Positions 1 to 7,368 of a stretch of 16,332 nt of DNA are shown here, piece by piece; the first letter of the stretch is position 1; each line of letters starts with the position of its first letter. The stretch comes from PS1 clade bacterium (GTDB lineage: Bacteria > Pseudomonadota > Alphaproteobacteria > RS24). The notes beneath the pieces are model-generated. The model ran no database searches, had not been told where the DNA came from, and worked only from the letters and a program-made list of their open reading frames with translations. The translations under genes were made by a program, and so were the position numbers. The stretch lies in contig JADHOK010000018.1 of NCBI GenBank assembly GCA_016779015.1, forward strand, positions 1 to 16,332, in the 5' to 3' direction.

Positions 1-2269
1 GCGCCGCTTCATCAGCGCCGCCGCTTGCTTGGGCGTCGGGTTTAAAAGCGCCCAGCGCATTGACCAATTCGTAAAGCCGCGCCACCGCGCGGTTAAAGCC
101 CAGCGCCTCCAAATCGCGGGTCACCGCGTCAATCGTCGCATGAACTTGGGCGTAAAGCGCCACCGCCTGCGCGTCTTGGGGGGCGCTTATTGTGTCGACA
201 AAGCGCGCGTCAGCATCGTCTTCAAAGCCGTCAAACAGCCGCCAGACTTTTTGTACAAAACGCCACGCGCCCTCAATGCCGTCTTGCGTCCATTGCACAT
301 CGCGCTCGGGCGGGCTGTCGGACAACATGAACCAACGCGCCGTATCAGCGCCATAACGGGCAATGATGTCGTCGGGATCGACAATGTTCTTTTTCGATTT
401 GGACATTTTCTCGACCGCGCCGACGCTTACCGCGGTTTTGCCATCCGCCGCCAGCACCGCGCCGTCGCCGGTGCGGGTAATCTCCTGCGGTGCCAGCCAT
501 GCGCCGTCGGCATTTTGATAGGTCTCGTGGCACACCATGCCTTGGGTAAAAAGACCGGCAAACGGCTCGGCAACCGCAAGGTGACCGGTGCGCTGCATGG
601 CGCGGGTGAAAAAGCGCGCATAGAGCAAGTGCAAAATCGCGTGCTCAATGCCGCCAATATATTGGTCAACCGGCAGCCAATGGTCGACCGCGGCGCGGTC
701 GGTCGGCGCGTCTTCTTTCAGGCCGGCAAAGCGGGCGAAATACCAGCTCGAGTCGATAAATGTGTCGAACGTGTCGGTCTCGCGGGTCGCCGGCTGGCCG
801 CATGATGGGCACGGCGTGTGCTTCCAAGTCGGGTGATGCACCAGCGGATTGCCCGGCTTGTCGAAGCTGACATCCTCGGGCAGCGTCACCGGCAGCTGTT
901 GGCGCGGCACCGGCACTGTGCCGCACGCATCGCACAACACGATGGGTATCGGGCAGCCCCAATAGCGTTGCCGCGAAATCCCCCAATCGCGCAGGCGGAA
1001 ATTAACCCGCTTATGGCCGCGCCCGTCATTCTCAAAACGGGCGATCAAATCATCGCGCGCCGCTTGCGGGCTCATACCGTCCAGCTCTTGCGAATTGACC
1101 ATCACCCCATCGCCCGTATAGGCGGTATCCGTGACGGTGAAATCGGCTTGGTCGTGTGGGCGCACCACGGTTTTTACCGGCAGGTCATATTTGCGGGCGA
1201 AATCGAGGTCGCGCTGGTCGTGCGCCGGACAGGCGAAAATCGCTCCGGTGCCATATCCCATAAGCACAAAATTGGCGACATAGACCGGCAGGTGCCAATC
1301 CGGGTCCAGCGGGTGGCGCACCGTCAGGCCGGTGTCAAAGCCCAGCTTCTCGCCGGCTTCGATATCCGCTTCCGAGGTGCCGCGCTTGGCGCATTCGGCA
1401 CGAAACGCGGCCAGTTCTTTATTGTCTTGCGCCAAGGCGATAGCCAGTTGGTGGTCGGGCGAAATGGCGCAAAAGCTCGCGCCGTAAAACGTGTCGGGGC
1501 GGGTGGTGTAAATCTCCAGCGCTGTTATATCGCCGAGCGTCCGGGTCAGCTCAAACCGGCATTCGAGACCCTCAGAGCGGCCAATCCAATTGGCTTGCAT
1601 CAGGCGCACTTTTTCCGGCCAGCGATCCAGCCCTTCCAGCGCGCCCAAAAGATCGTCGGCGTAATCGGATATTTTCAAAAACCATTGCGTCAGGCTTTTT
1701 TGTTCCACCGGCGCGCCCGAGCGCCAGCCCTTGCCGTCAATCACCTGCTCATTGGCCAGCACGGTCTGGTCAACCGGGTCCCAATTAACGATGCTTTCGC
1801 GCCGGTCCACCAGACCGGCTTCGACGAAATCGAGGAACATTGCCTGCTCATGGCCGTAATAGCTCGGGTCGCACGTGGCGAATTCGCGCGCCCAGTCGAT
1901 AGACAGCCCAAGCTTTTTGAGCTGCGCGCGCATGGCGTCGATATTGTCATAAGTCCAACTCGCGGGATGGGTGTTTTTCTCCATCGCCGCGTTTTCGGCC
2001 GGCATGCCAAACGCATCCCACCCCATCGGGTGCAACACATTATGACCTTGCGCTTTTTTAAAGCGCGCCACCACATCGCCCATGGCGTAATTGCGCACAT
2101 GGCCCATATGAATGCGGCCGGACGGATAAGGAAACATTTCCAAAACGTAATATTTGGGGCGCGCATCATCGCTTGCGCCGGCAACAAAGCAGTCGGCCTC
2201 GTCCCAGGCTTTTTGCCAATGCGCCTCATGCGCAGCCGGGTCATAAGGCGGGCGCGGCGTGTCGACCAT
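1..2269 (-). CDS. leuS: Leucyl-tRNA synthetase (C-terminal end outside window)
   Basis: Class Ia synthetase that charges tRNA-Leu in the cytoplasm. The frame is open from the ATG at 2269 to the window edge, about 756 codons; the family is usually about 860, so roughly 100 C-terminal residues are missing at the left edge. The N-terminus begins MVDTPRPPYDPAAHEAHWQK. The ATP-binding HIGH motif appears as HMGH at residues 54-57, following EMFPYPSGRI. The CP1 editing domain is intact: the threonine-rich TTRPDT and the GTGAIFACPAHDQRD segment carry the family's conserved Asp. The KMSKS loop is exact at residues 621-625 (bases 395-409). Translation starts five bases after the stop of the DUF3576 lipoprotein gene, so the two are surely co-transcribed. 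This DUF3576-leuS order is common in alphaproteobacteria. No frameshift was seen in the parts I translated. Confidence 0.97.
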   Translation of the reverse strand, partial: MVDTPRPPYDPAAHEAHWQKAWDEADCFVAGASDDARPKYYVLEMFPYPSGRIHMGHVRNYAMGDVVARFKKAQGHNVLHPMGWDAFGMPAENAAMEKNTHPASWTYDNIDAMRAQLKKLGLSIDWAREFATCDPSYYGHEQAMFLDFVEAGLVDRRESIVNWDPVDQTVLANEQVIDGKGWRSGAPVEQKSLTQWFLKISDYADDLLGALEGLDRWPEKVRLMQANWIGRSEGLECRFELTRTLGDITALEIYTTRPDTFYGASFCAISPDHQLAIALAQDNKELAAFRAECAKRGTSEADIEAGEKLGFDTGLTVRHPLDPDWHLPVYVANFVLMGYGTGAIFACPAHDQRDLDFARKYDLPVKTVVRPHDQADFTVTDTAYTGDGVMVNSQELDGMSPQAARDDLIARFENDGRGHKRVNFRLRDWGISRQRYWGCPIPIVLCDACGTVPVPRQQLPVTLPEDVSFDKPGNPLVHHPTWKHTPCPSCGQPATRETDTFDTFIDSSWYFARFAGLKEDAPTDRAAVDHWLPVDQYIGGIEHAILHLLYARFFTRAMQRTGHLAVAEPFAGLFTQGMVCHETYQNADGAWLAPQEITRTGDGAVLAADGKTAVSVGAVEKMSKSKKNIVDPDDIIARYGADTARWFMLSDSPPERDVQWTQDGIEGAWRFVQKVWRLFDGFEDDADARFVDTISAPQDAQAVALYAQVHATIDAVTRDLEALGFNRAVARLYELVNALGAFKPDAQASGGADEAA

Positions 2270-2274
2270 TGGGC

Positions 2275-2865
2275 CTAGCGTGCCGAGCGGCTGGCGACCG
2301 ACAGGTCGCGGGCGCGGGTCAGGATAATGTTTTCAAGCTGGCGCGCCGCTTTTGAGGAGGCCGCTGTGCCGACCCATTTGCCGCCGACAAAATTCTCGCG
2401 AAACAAATTGACGCGCAACGCATCGGCGCGCAATTCGCGCCCGCTAATCACCAGATTGACCTTCACCCGCTCATCACTGGCGGCCGGGTCATTATACCAA
2501 TCGGTAATAATGACACCGCCTTGCGGGTCAGCCGAAGCCAGCGGCATGAAAGAAAGCGTGTCGAGGCTGGCCTGCCATAAAAGCGAGTTGACGCCCAGCC
2601 CGCCCCTGACGATAACCGACGCGCCATCGGCGCCCGCCGCGGTCGCGATATTTGTGTCATTGCTCCGGAACAGGTCGAATATCGAGCCGCTTTCTTCATC
2701 CGCCGTCGTCGAAGTGGTCGGATAATCGTCTTCAAAAGTCAGCGGCCCGCAAGCCGCCAAGCCGGCCACCAATGCGGCTGCAAGCAATTGGCGGCGGCGG
2801 GTTTTGAGGGATAAAAAAGGTAAAAAGAAAAGGCGCATGGCGAAGCTCAAAATCTCGGTTTTCAT
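2275..2865 (-). CDS. DUF3576 family lipoprotein
   Basis: Predicted envelope lipoprotein of unknown function, 196 residues. The N-terminus is basic (KTRRRQ), then a hydrophobic stretch LLAAALVAGLAAC ends in a lipobox (LAAC) with the lipidated cysteine at residue 39, counted from the first ATG. The ATG at 2838 (residue 10) would give a more normal signal length; neither start has a convincing Shine-Dalgarno. The core contains LGVNSLLWQASLDTLSFMPL and ADPQGGVIITDWY, followed by RELRADALRV and ARQLENIILTRAR, which I recognise as the DUF3576 pattern of alphaproteobacteria. Residues 41-75 are low-complexity and acidic (TTSTTADEESGS), a likely tether. It is the upstream partner of leuS. The family is firm; its biochemical role is not known to me. 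Confidence 0.85.
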   Translation of the reverse strand: MKTEILSFAMRLFFLPFLSLKTRRRQLLAAALVAGLAACGPLTFEDDYPTTSTTADEESGSIFDLFRSNDTNIATAAGADGASVIVRGGLGVNSLLWQASLDTLSFMPLASADPQGGVIITDWYNDPAASDERVKVNLVISGRELRADALRVNLFRENFVGGKWVGTAASSKAARQLENIILTRARDLSVASRSAR

Positions 2866-2940
2866 TTCGGGTCTCGTTTCGCTTCTCTGGATGAAAAGCG
2901 ATTGTGAACTGCTCCATGACTATTATGGCCTTTGCCAAAT

Positions 2941-2964
2941 GTAAAGCCTGTAAAGCGGCTTTAC
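2941..2964. promoter_or_regulatory. Inverted repeat in front of the DUF3576-leuS operon
   Basis: GTAAAGCC (2941-2948) and GGCTTTAC (2957-2964) form a perfect 8-base inverted repeat with an 8-base spacer. A second direct copy of GTAAAGC lies at 2950-2956, so three copies sit in 24 bases and the inner pair alone gives GTAAAG-N3-CTTTAC. On the minus strand a -10-like CATAAT lies at 2927-2922, which would put a -35 region inside the repeat. An operator is therefore as likely as a weak terminator of the TMP-synthase-like gene ending at 2990; no T-run follows on either strand. Confidence 0.35.
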
Positions 2965-2989
2965 CCGCCCATGCGCCATCTGGACCGGC

Positions 2990-3565
2990 TTATGCGCTAT
3001 CGGAGTTGAACGCATCAATGGCCGCAAAGCCCGACGCCGCCCCAAAGCCGCCAAGGCGACGCCAGCGCGCCCAGCCCATACCGCCCATCGCATAGGCGGC
3101 CAACCCCATTTGTCGCGCCGCGCGCAATAAGAAAGCAGCCCGCATGGCCCCCAATGGGCGCGCGCCCGGGTGAGAGCGCGTGGCAAAAACCGGCGCAATG
3201 AGAACCGAGCGAAAACCGGCGCGCTGCGCCGCTATCAGCTCGGCCATATTGTGCACCGCGGCGCTATCTTGTGGCGCGGCGCGTCCGTGTCGCAAGGCCG
3301 GTCGCGCCAGCATATAAGACGGGCAATGAAACGCCGCGCCCACCGAGGCAGCGAGGCGCGCATCACCGGCGACAGAAAAATAGCGGCCTTGCTTGCGGCA
3401 AGCTTGCGCCATTTGCGCGGCCAGATGCGCGCGCTTCGGGTGCGCATAGTCGCGCAAAACCAGACCGACAGCGCTGGGGTGCGCCGCGATAAGGGCCTGC
3501 CAATAGGGCAGGCGGTCAGCGTCTGAAAGCATCAAAAAAGGCGCAGGGGTTTTGGGCGGCGGCAT
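2990..3565 (-). CDS. Thiamine-phosphate synthase / TenI-like TIM-barrel protein
   Basis: Short relative of ThiE, 191 residues. ThiE couples the thiamine pyrimidine and thiazole units to give thiamine phosphate; activity here is not certain. The C-terminal half shows the family pattern: AAQRAGFRSVLIAPVFATRS, then HPGARPLG, and a YAMGGM turn matching the A(L/I)GG phosphate-binding loop near the barrel end. The usual G-P-V-F is A-P-V-F, and I see no clear HLGQ-D substrate motif; the segment AVHNMAEL stands in its place. The start at 3565 is chosen because AAGGAG lies eight bases upstream; the ATG at 3637 has no such site and would overlap the divergent yggS start. This shortened ThiE-like type commonly sits beside yggS in alphaproteobacteria. 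A non-catalytic or altered role is possible. Confidence 0.75.
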   Translation of the reverse strand: MPPPKTPAPFLMLSDADRLPYWQALIAAHPSAVGLVLRDYAHPKRAHLAAQMAQACRKQGRYFSVAGDARLAASVGAAFHCPSYMLARPALRHGRAAPQDSAAVHNMAELIAAQRAGFRSVLIAPVFATRSHPGARPLGAMRAAFLLRAARQMGLAAYAMGGMGWARWRRLGGFGAASGFAAIDAFNSDSA

Positions 3566-3574
3566 GCGGGCGAA

Positions 3575-3580
3575 CTCCTT
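3575..3580 (-). promoter_or_regulatory. Shine-Dalgarno fixing the start at 3565
   Basis: A perfect AAGGAG on the minus strand lies nine bases ahead of the A of the ATG at 3565. It selects this start over the in-frame ATG 72 bases upstream, which lies inside the yggS 5' end. Confidence 0.75.
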
Positions 3581-3628
3581 TGGAAATTTCAACTTGGCTG
3601 TTTCGGCGGCTTCTGGCAAGACGGGGAT

Positions 3629-4315
3629 ATGAGCCAAAATGCCACAAATAATGACACGCCCTTAACCGCGACGCGGGCGCGAATGCAAGCCGCCTTGAGG
3701 GCGGCCGGGCGCGACGCCGACGCGGCCCAGCTCATCGCCATATCAAAGACCAAACCGGTCGAGGCGATCGCGCCATTGCTTGCGGCGGGGCATCGCCGGT
3801 TCGGCGAAAACCGCGTGCAGGAGGCGGCCGAGAAATGGCCGGCGCTGAAACAGGCGCATGACGATATCGAATTGCATCTGGTCGGCCCTTTACAAACCAA
3901 TAAAGCCAAAGAGGCGGTGGCGCTGTTCGATGTTATTCAAAGCCTCGACCGTGAAAAGCTGGCGCGCAAGCTGGCCGCGCTCAAAGACGCGGCGGGCCAT
4001 GGCGCTGATTTTCCGCGTCTTTTCATCCAGGTCAATAGTGGCGAGGAGCCGCAAAAATCGGGGATAGAACCGGCGCAACTAGCCGCTTTTTATGGGCTTT
4101 GCACCGATGAGCTGGGCCTCGATATAGACGGCCTTATGTGTCTGCCGCCGCAAGACGAAGCGGCGGGGCCGCATTTTGCGCTGCTCAAGAAGCTGGCTGA
4201 TGAGCTGGGCGTCAGCGGCCTTTCAATGGGTATGTCGGGCGATTTTGAAACCGCATTGGGGCTGGGGGCGACGCATATTCGCATCGGTACGGCGCTGTTT
4301 GGCCCGCGCGAATAA
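3629..4315 (+). CDS. yggS: YggS/PLPBP family pyridoxal-phosphate homeostasis protein
   Basis: Single-domain PLP-binding TIM-barrel protein that buffers free PLP in the cytoplasm; no catalytic activity is established for the family. Length is 228 residues, normal. The PLP lysine is K40 in LIAISKTKP. Other hallmarks are FGENRVQEAAEKW (residues about 58-70), HLVGPLQTNKAKEA, FIQVNSGEEPQKSG, and the C-terminal phosphate-binding stretch MGMSGDFETAL...GATHIRIGTALFG. Start at 3629 has GGGG six bases upstream. It is divergent from the ThiE-like gene across 63 bases, so both probably share this promoter region, and convergent with the L,D-transpeptidase gene, 15 bases apart with no evident terminator between. 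Confidence 0.95.
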   Translation: MSQNATNNDTPLTATRARMQAALRAAGRDADAAQLIAISKTKPVEAIAPLLAAGHRRFGENRVQEAAEKWPALKQAHDDIELHLVGPLQTNKAKEAVALFDVIQSLDREKLARKLAALKDAAGHGADFPRLFIQVNSGEEPQKSGIEPAQLAAFYGLCTDELGLDIDGLMCLPPQDEAAGPHFALLKKLADELGVSGLSMGMSGDFETALGLGATHIRIGTALFGPRE

Positions 4316-4330
4316 AGCCATTTGTTGAAA

Positions 4331-4855
4331 TCAAACAGCTTTTTGAACCCGCACCGCACAGCCGGGTGCGGCGTGGCGCAACAAAAACGCCATGCTGGCA
4401 TGGTTGACGGCGATACAGCCCAGTGTCGGGCTGAAATTACCTTTCTCCAAATGCAGAAAAATCGCACTACCGGCGCCTTTTTGGGGCGGCGCGTCATTAT
4501 AACCGAGCTCGAAAAACACATCATAGAGGCGGTCCAGACGCCATAATTTTTCGTGTCCGGCGCGCGTTGGTAGGATGATCGGCCGGTTGTAGAAAGCAAA
4601 GCGGTCGTCGTCGCACCAGCCGCTTTTCTGGGCTATTTCGGCGATTGGCAGGGCACTCACCGGACGCGTGACGCGGTCGGGGCGATACCAGATGCGGCGC
4701 AAGGCAAACCGCCCGAGCGGGGTTTTGGCGTCGCCCTCGCGCTTTTGGGCGCTGACGCCGTTTTTGCCCAACGCGCATCTTGTACGGTGGGGGCCGAAGC
4801 GCAAAACGCCGTGGTGCGGGGTGCGCCCGCTCGGGGTGACCAATATATCGTTCAT
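4331..4855 (-). CDS. L,D-transpeptidase (YkuD-fold) family protein
   Basis: Cysteine enzyme of the family that makes or edits 3-3 peptidoglycan cross-links or attaches proteins to peptidoglycan; the substrate here is unknown. The catalytic region is GSAIFLHLEKGNFSPTLGCIAV with H135 and C147 in a 174-residue protein. Upstream, KREGDAKTPLGRF is the conserved family segment, followed by a WYRPDR stretch. No signal peptide or membrane segment is visible, as is usual for this short alphaproteobacterial type, so how it would reach the periplasm is unclear. I chose the ATG at 4855 because the next residues, MNDILVTPSG, resemble the family N-terminus. A GTG at 4930 and an ATG at 4912 are in-frame alternatives; none has a clear ribosome-binding site. 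It is divergent from the response regulator. Confidence 0.85.
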   Translation of the reverse strand: MNDILVTPSGRTPHHGVLRFGPHRTRCALGKNGVSAQKREGDAKTPLGRFALRRIWYRPDRVTRPVSALPIAEIAQKSGWCDDDRFAFYNRPIILPTRAGHEKLWRLDRLYDVFFELGYNDAPPQKGAGSAIFLHLEKGNFSPTLGCIAVNHASMAFLLRHAAPGCAVRVQKAV

Positions 4856-4927
4856 CCGGAATAAGGTCAGCCAATTTGACGCCGCCCGCAAGGGGTTGTT
4901 TTGCGCGCGCATAACGGGCAAGTTCGA

Positions 4928-4949
4928 CACTTAATAAGCCGATTGAGTG
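4928..4949. promoter_or_regulatory. Imperfect palindrome upstream of the response regulator
   Basis: CACTTAAT (4928-4935) and ATTGAGTG (4942-4949) form 8-base arms with one mismatch and a 6-base spacer, centred about 30 bases ahead of the response-regulator ATG at 4968. It lies in the 112-base region between that gene and the divergent L,D-transpeptidase gene. It could be a dimer binding site, for instance for autoregulation, but the arms are short and AT-rich. Confidence 0.3.
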
Positions 4950-4967
4950 GAACGTTACGGTTATCAA

Positions 4968-5657
4968 ATGGCGGTTAAGCAAAAAATTCTTCTGGTCGAG
5001 GACGATGATGTGCTGGCCGAAGTGCTGGACGAGCAGTTGGCGCTGCACGATGAGTTCGAGCTGACCCGAGTCGCAACCGCGGCGGCGGCGCTGGACGAGG
5101 CGCATAAAGGTTTCGACCTTATTTTGCTCGATGTCGGCCTGCCCGACCAAGACGGGCGCGAGACGTGCAAAATTATCCGCAAAAACAAAATCACCACGCC
5201 GATTATTATGCTGACCGGCGCGGCCAGCGAGGCCGATACGATTTTGGGCCTCGACGCCGGTGCCAATGATTATGTCACCAAGCCGTTTCGCTTCGGCATT
5301 TTACTGGCGCGCATGCGGGCGCAATTGCGCAGCCACGAACAAGCCGAGATGGCCGAGCTGGCGATAGGCGGATATTTGTTCCGCCCAAGCCTCAAAATCC
5401 TCGAGCCGCAAGACGGCAGTGCCAAGATCCGCCTGACCGAAAAAGAGACCAATATCTTGAAGTTCCTGCACCGCGCCGACGGTGCGGCGGTGGCGCGCGA
5501 CACGCTGCTGCACGAAGTGTGGGGCTATAATGCGCAAGTCTCGACGCATACGCTGGAGACGCATATTTATCGCTTGCGCCGCAAGATTGAGGCCGACCCG
5601 TCCGAGGCGACATTGCTGCTGACTTTGGAAGGCGGCTACGCCCTGGCGCAAACTTAA
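4968..5657 (+). CDS. OmpR/PhoB-family response regulator (orphan)
   Basis: Two-domain transcription factor, 229 residues. Receiver (about 5-120): acidic pair D12-D13 in LLVEDDDVL, phosphoacceptor D55 in LILLDVGLPDQDG, switch T83 in IIMLTGA and K105 in YVTKPF, so a complete phosphorylation site. A winged-helix domain (about 130-226) includes KIRLTEKETNILKFL, the recognition-helix segment VSTHTLETHIYRLRRKIE and the wing hairpin LLLTLEGGYAL. No histidine kinase lies nearby, so its partner and regulon cannot be told. I chose the ATG at 4968; a GTG at 4947 would add seven residues but overlaps the palindrome. Its TAA stop interlocks with the stop of the convergent thioesterase gene in a TTAA. Confidence 0.93.
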   Translation: MAVKQKILLVEDDDVLAEVLDEQLALHDEFELTRVATAAAALDEAHKGFDLILLDVGLPDQDGRETCKIIRKNKITTPIIMLTGAASEADTILGLDAGANDYVTKPFRFGILLARMRAQLRSHEQAEMAELAIGGYLFRPSLKILEPQDGSAKIRLTEKETNILKFLHRADGAAVARDTLLHEVWGYNAQVSTHTLETHIYRLRRKIEADPSEATLLLTLEGGYALAQT

Positions 5658-6139
5658 GTTTCTAAAAAAGCCGTTTCGGCCGCGTCGCTGACCGGATAGC
5701 CGCTGATATAATCCTTATGCATGCGCATGGCGCGCCCGTTCGACAGTCGCATCGCCGCGAAATCGCTAACGCCGCGCGCCAATTCGCGGCCGCTCTGGGC
5801 GAGCATTTGAAAGCGGCGGCGCAACCGCAAACGTCCATCATTCAAACCCACCCAAGTGGCGATGTGAATATCGTCACCGAGGGTCGCAGCGGCTTTGTAA
5901 TCGATCTCATGATGGGTGACGACAAAACCGCAATCGCGGGCGCGATAGGCGGCAAAATCAAACCCCAAAGCTTTTGAATGGTCCCAAGCGGCGCGTGCCA
6001 TCCAGCCCAGATAGACGACATTATTGACATGCGCGAAATCATCGATGTCGTCTTCGCGCACCGCAACGCGCAAGACGTGCTGCGGCGGCAGCAAAAACGC
6101 GGCCTCGGATGGGGCGGGGTGAGCCATTGGGGTTTTCAT
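5654..6139 (-). CDS. FadM/YbgC-type acyl-CoA thioesterase (4HBT hotdog fold)
   Basis: Predicted single-hotdog thioesterase of 161 residues that hydrolyses an acyl-CoA or related thioester. The signature is REDDIDDFAHVNNVVYLGWM: the Asp and the HVNN.xYL segment are the family's active-site region. DYKAAATLGDDIHIATWVG and a strand with RLRLRRRF complete the fold. The start at 6139 gives MKTPMAHPAPSEAAF and a typical family length; the ATG at 6127 is also possible and neither has a clear ribosome-binding site. The frame is open further upstream, but that part is unlike the family and would run toward the PaaI-type gene's promoter. It is divergent from that gene (98 bases) and overlaps the response-regulator gene by four bases at the 3' end. 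Confidence 0.88.
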   Translation of the reverse strand: MKTPMAHPAPSEAAFLLPPQHVLRVAVREDDIDDFAHVNNVVYLGWMARAAWDHSKALGFDFAAYRARDCGFVVTHHEIDYKAAATLGDDIHIATWVGLNDGRLRLRRRFQMLAQSGRELARGVSDFAAMRLSNGRAMRMHKDYISGYPVSDAAETAFLET

Positions 6140-6169
6140 GGCCGGCAAATTAGCAGGCCGCCTGCCCTC

Positions 6170-6198
6170 TTGCCAGCGACAATGCTGCCGCCTAATCT
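6170..6198 (+). promoter_or_regulatory. Possible promoter of the PaaI-type thioesterase group
   Basis: TTGCCA (6170-6175), a 17-base spacer, then TAATCT (6193-6198), about 40 bases ahead of the ATG at 6238. The -35 is a fair match, the -10 weak. Position and spacing are the main support. Confidence 0.3.
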
Positions 6199-6237
6199 CT
6201 GGCTCCAGATAGGCCATGCATGGCGAGGGAGGGTATA

Positions 6238-6756
6238 ATGACGGCACCCGCAAAAGATACCAGCCAATTGGGCACGCCGCGCGACGGCTTTGAAACCGAT
6301 GCCGAAAATTGGCCACCCAATGTCAAAGCGGCGCACCAAAAACCGTCGCCGACCTCGGCCCATTTGGGACTTGAATTGCTGGCCGTTGATAAAGCCGGCG
6401 GCGTGGTCGAGATGGCGTTCAATGCCAGCGATAAGCTGTGCAATAAATGGGGCGGCATTCAAGGCGGCAATGTTGCGGCCATGCTCGATGATGCGATGGC
6501 TTTCGCCATCGGCCTCAATCTCGATTGGGGGCAAATCAGCCCGACCTTGGAACTGAAGGTCTCCATGCTGGCCCCGGCCCGCCCGGGACGCCTTTATGCG
6601 GTCGGGCAAGTGGTGCGGCGCGGCCGCTCGGTCGGCTTTGTCGAGGGCATGCTGTATGATGAAGCGGGTCAATTGCTGGCCACCGGCTCGTCGACGGCGA
6701 ATTTTGTGACGCTCAAAAAGCCCGCAAAAGACGGCGCAAAACAGAGTGAGAAATAG
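6238..6756 (+). CDS. PaaI-family thioesterase (hotdog fold)
   Basis: Predicted thioesterase of 172 residues. The active-site helix reads GGIQGGNVAAMLDDAMAFAI, which fits the PaaI pattern (xGG.xAxLxD) with the catalytic acidic residue in MLDD. PTLELKVSMLAPARPGRL and the later strand with GFVEGMLYDEAGQLLATGSS complete the hotdog. The start at 6238 has a purine-rich GAGGGAGGG just upstream; an in-frame ATG at 6220 lacks one. The substrate is unknown. It heads a three-gene plus-strand group: nine bases separate its stop from the next gene, whose Shine-Dalgarno overlaps this stop codon. It is the second hotdog gene in 1.1 kb, divergent from the other type. Confidence 0.88.
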   Translation: MTAPAKDTSQLGTPRDGFETDAENWPPNVKAAHQKPSPTSAHLGLELLAVDKAGGVVEMAFNASDKLCNKWGGIQGGNVAAMLDDAMAFAIGLNLDWGQISPTLELKVSMLAPARPGRLYAVGQVVRRGRSVGFVEGMLYDEAGQLLATGSSTANFVTLKKPAKDGAKQSEK

Positions 6757-6760
6757 GAGG
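6755..6760 (+). promoter_or_regulatory. Perfect Shine-Dalgarno overlapping a stop codon
   Basis: AGGAGG shares two bases with the TAG stop (6754-6756) of the PaaI-type gene and lies five bases ahead of the ATG at 6766, which points to translational coupling of the two genes. Confidence 0.75.
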
Positions 6761-6765
6761 CGCTG

Positions 6766-7356
6766 ATGGCGCATTTGGAAAACGCTCCGGCGGAAAATCT
6801 TGACGCCATGGCCGATGAGCTGGCGCTGGCCGCGGCGGTGATGGGGTTTGAGCCCAATAGCCTGAAAATCATGGCGCACCGGCCCGAAATCTTGCGCGGC
6901 TTTATGGCGCTGAGCGCGGCGGTGCTGGGGCCTGAGGCCAAGCTGGCGCCGGGGTTGCGGCAGATGATTGCCTATATCGCCAGTGCCGCTGCGGGGTGCA
7001 ATTATTGCCAGGCGCATACCGCGCATGGGGCGCATGAGCGCGGTGTCAGCGCTGAAAAAATAGAAAACCTATGGTCTTATGAAACCGATGATTTGTTCTC
7101 CGATGCCGAGCGCGCCGCGCTGGCCTTGGCGCAAGCCGCCGGGAGCGTGCCCAATCGCGCTAACAAAGCCCATTTCGATGCACTGAAACCGCATTTCACC
7201 GAGGCCGAGATTTGCGAGATTGTCGCCGTCATATCGACCTTTGGTTTCCTCAATCGCTGGAACGACACTATGGCGACGCCTTTGGAAGAAAGCCCCCTGG
7301 CATTTGCCGAGGCGCATTTGTTGGGCAGTGAATGGAAACCGGAACGCCATAAATAG
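6766..7356 (+). CDS. Carboxymuconolactone decarboxylase / AhpD-like protein
   Basis: All-helical protein of 196 residues with the redox motif of the AhpD-like branch: SAAAGCNYCQAHTAHGA has C78 and C81 in a CxxC, with His at 84 and 87. Such proteins act as peroxidases or thiol reductases; the electron donor here is unknown. N-terminal HRPEILRGFMAL and the C-terminal FGFLNRWNDTMATPLEE are typical of the peroxidase-related subgroup. The start has AGGAGG five bases upstream. It sits between the PaaI-type thioesterase and a DUF3422 gene, 12 bases from the latter. No ahpC or thioredoxin reductase is nearby. Decarboxylase activity is unlikely given the CxxC and the lack of aromatic catabolic genes. 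Confidence 0.88.
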   Translation: MAHLENAPAENLDAMADELALAAAVMGFEPNSLKIMAHRPEILRGFMALSAAVLGPEAKLAPGLRQMIAYIASAAAGCNYCQAHTAHGAHERGVSAEKIENLWSYETDDLFSDAERAALALAQAAGSVPNRANKAHFDALKPHFTEAEICEIVAVISTFGFLNRWNDTMATPLEESPLAFAEAHLLGSEWKPERHK

Positions 7357-7368
7357 CGTATCAGTTGC

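Noticed and set aside
818..2278. Long open frame of 486 codons on the plus strand
   Set aside because: It lies wholly antisense to leuS, whose HIGH, editing and KMSKS motifs are all intact. The translation is rich in Arg, His, Ala and Gly, as is usual for the complement of a GC-rich gene, and resembles no family.
6136..7035. Open frame of 299 codons on the minus strand
   Set aside because: It is the complement of the PaaI-type and AhpD-like genes, which have clear motifs and ribosome-binding sites.
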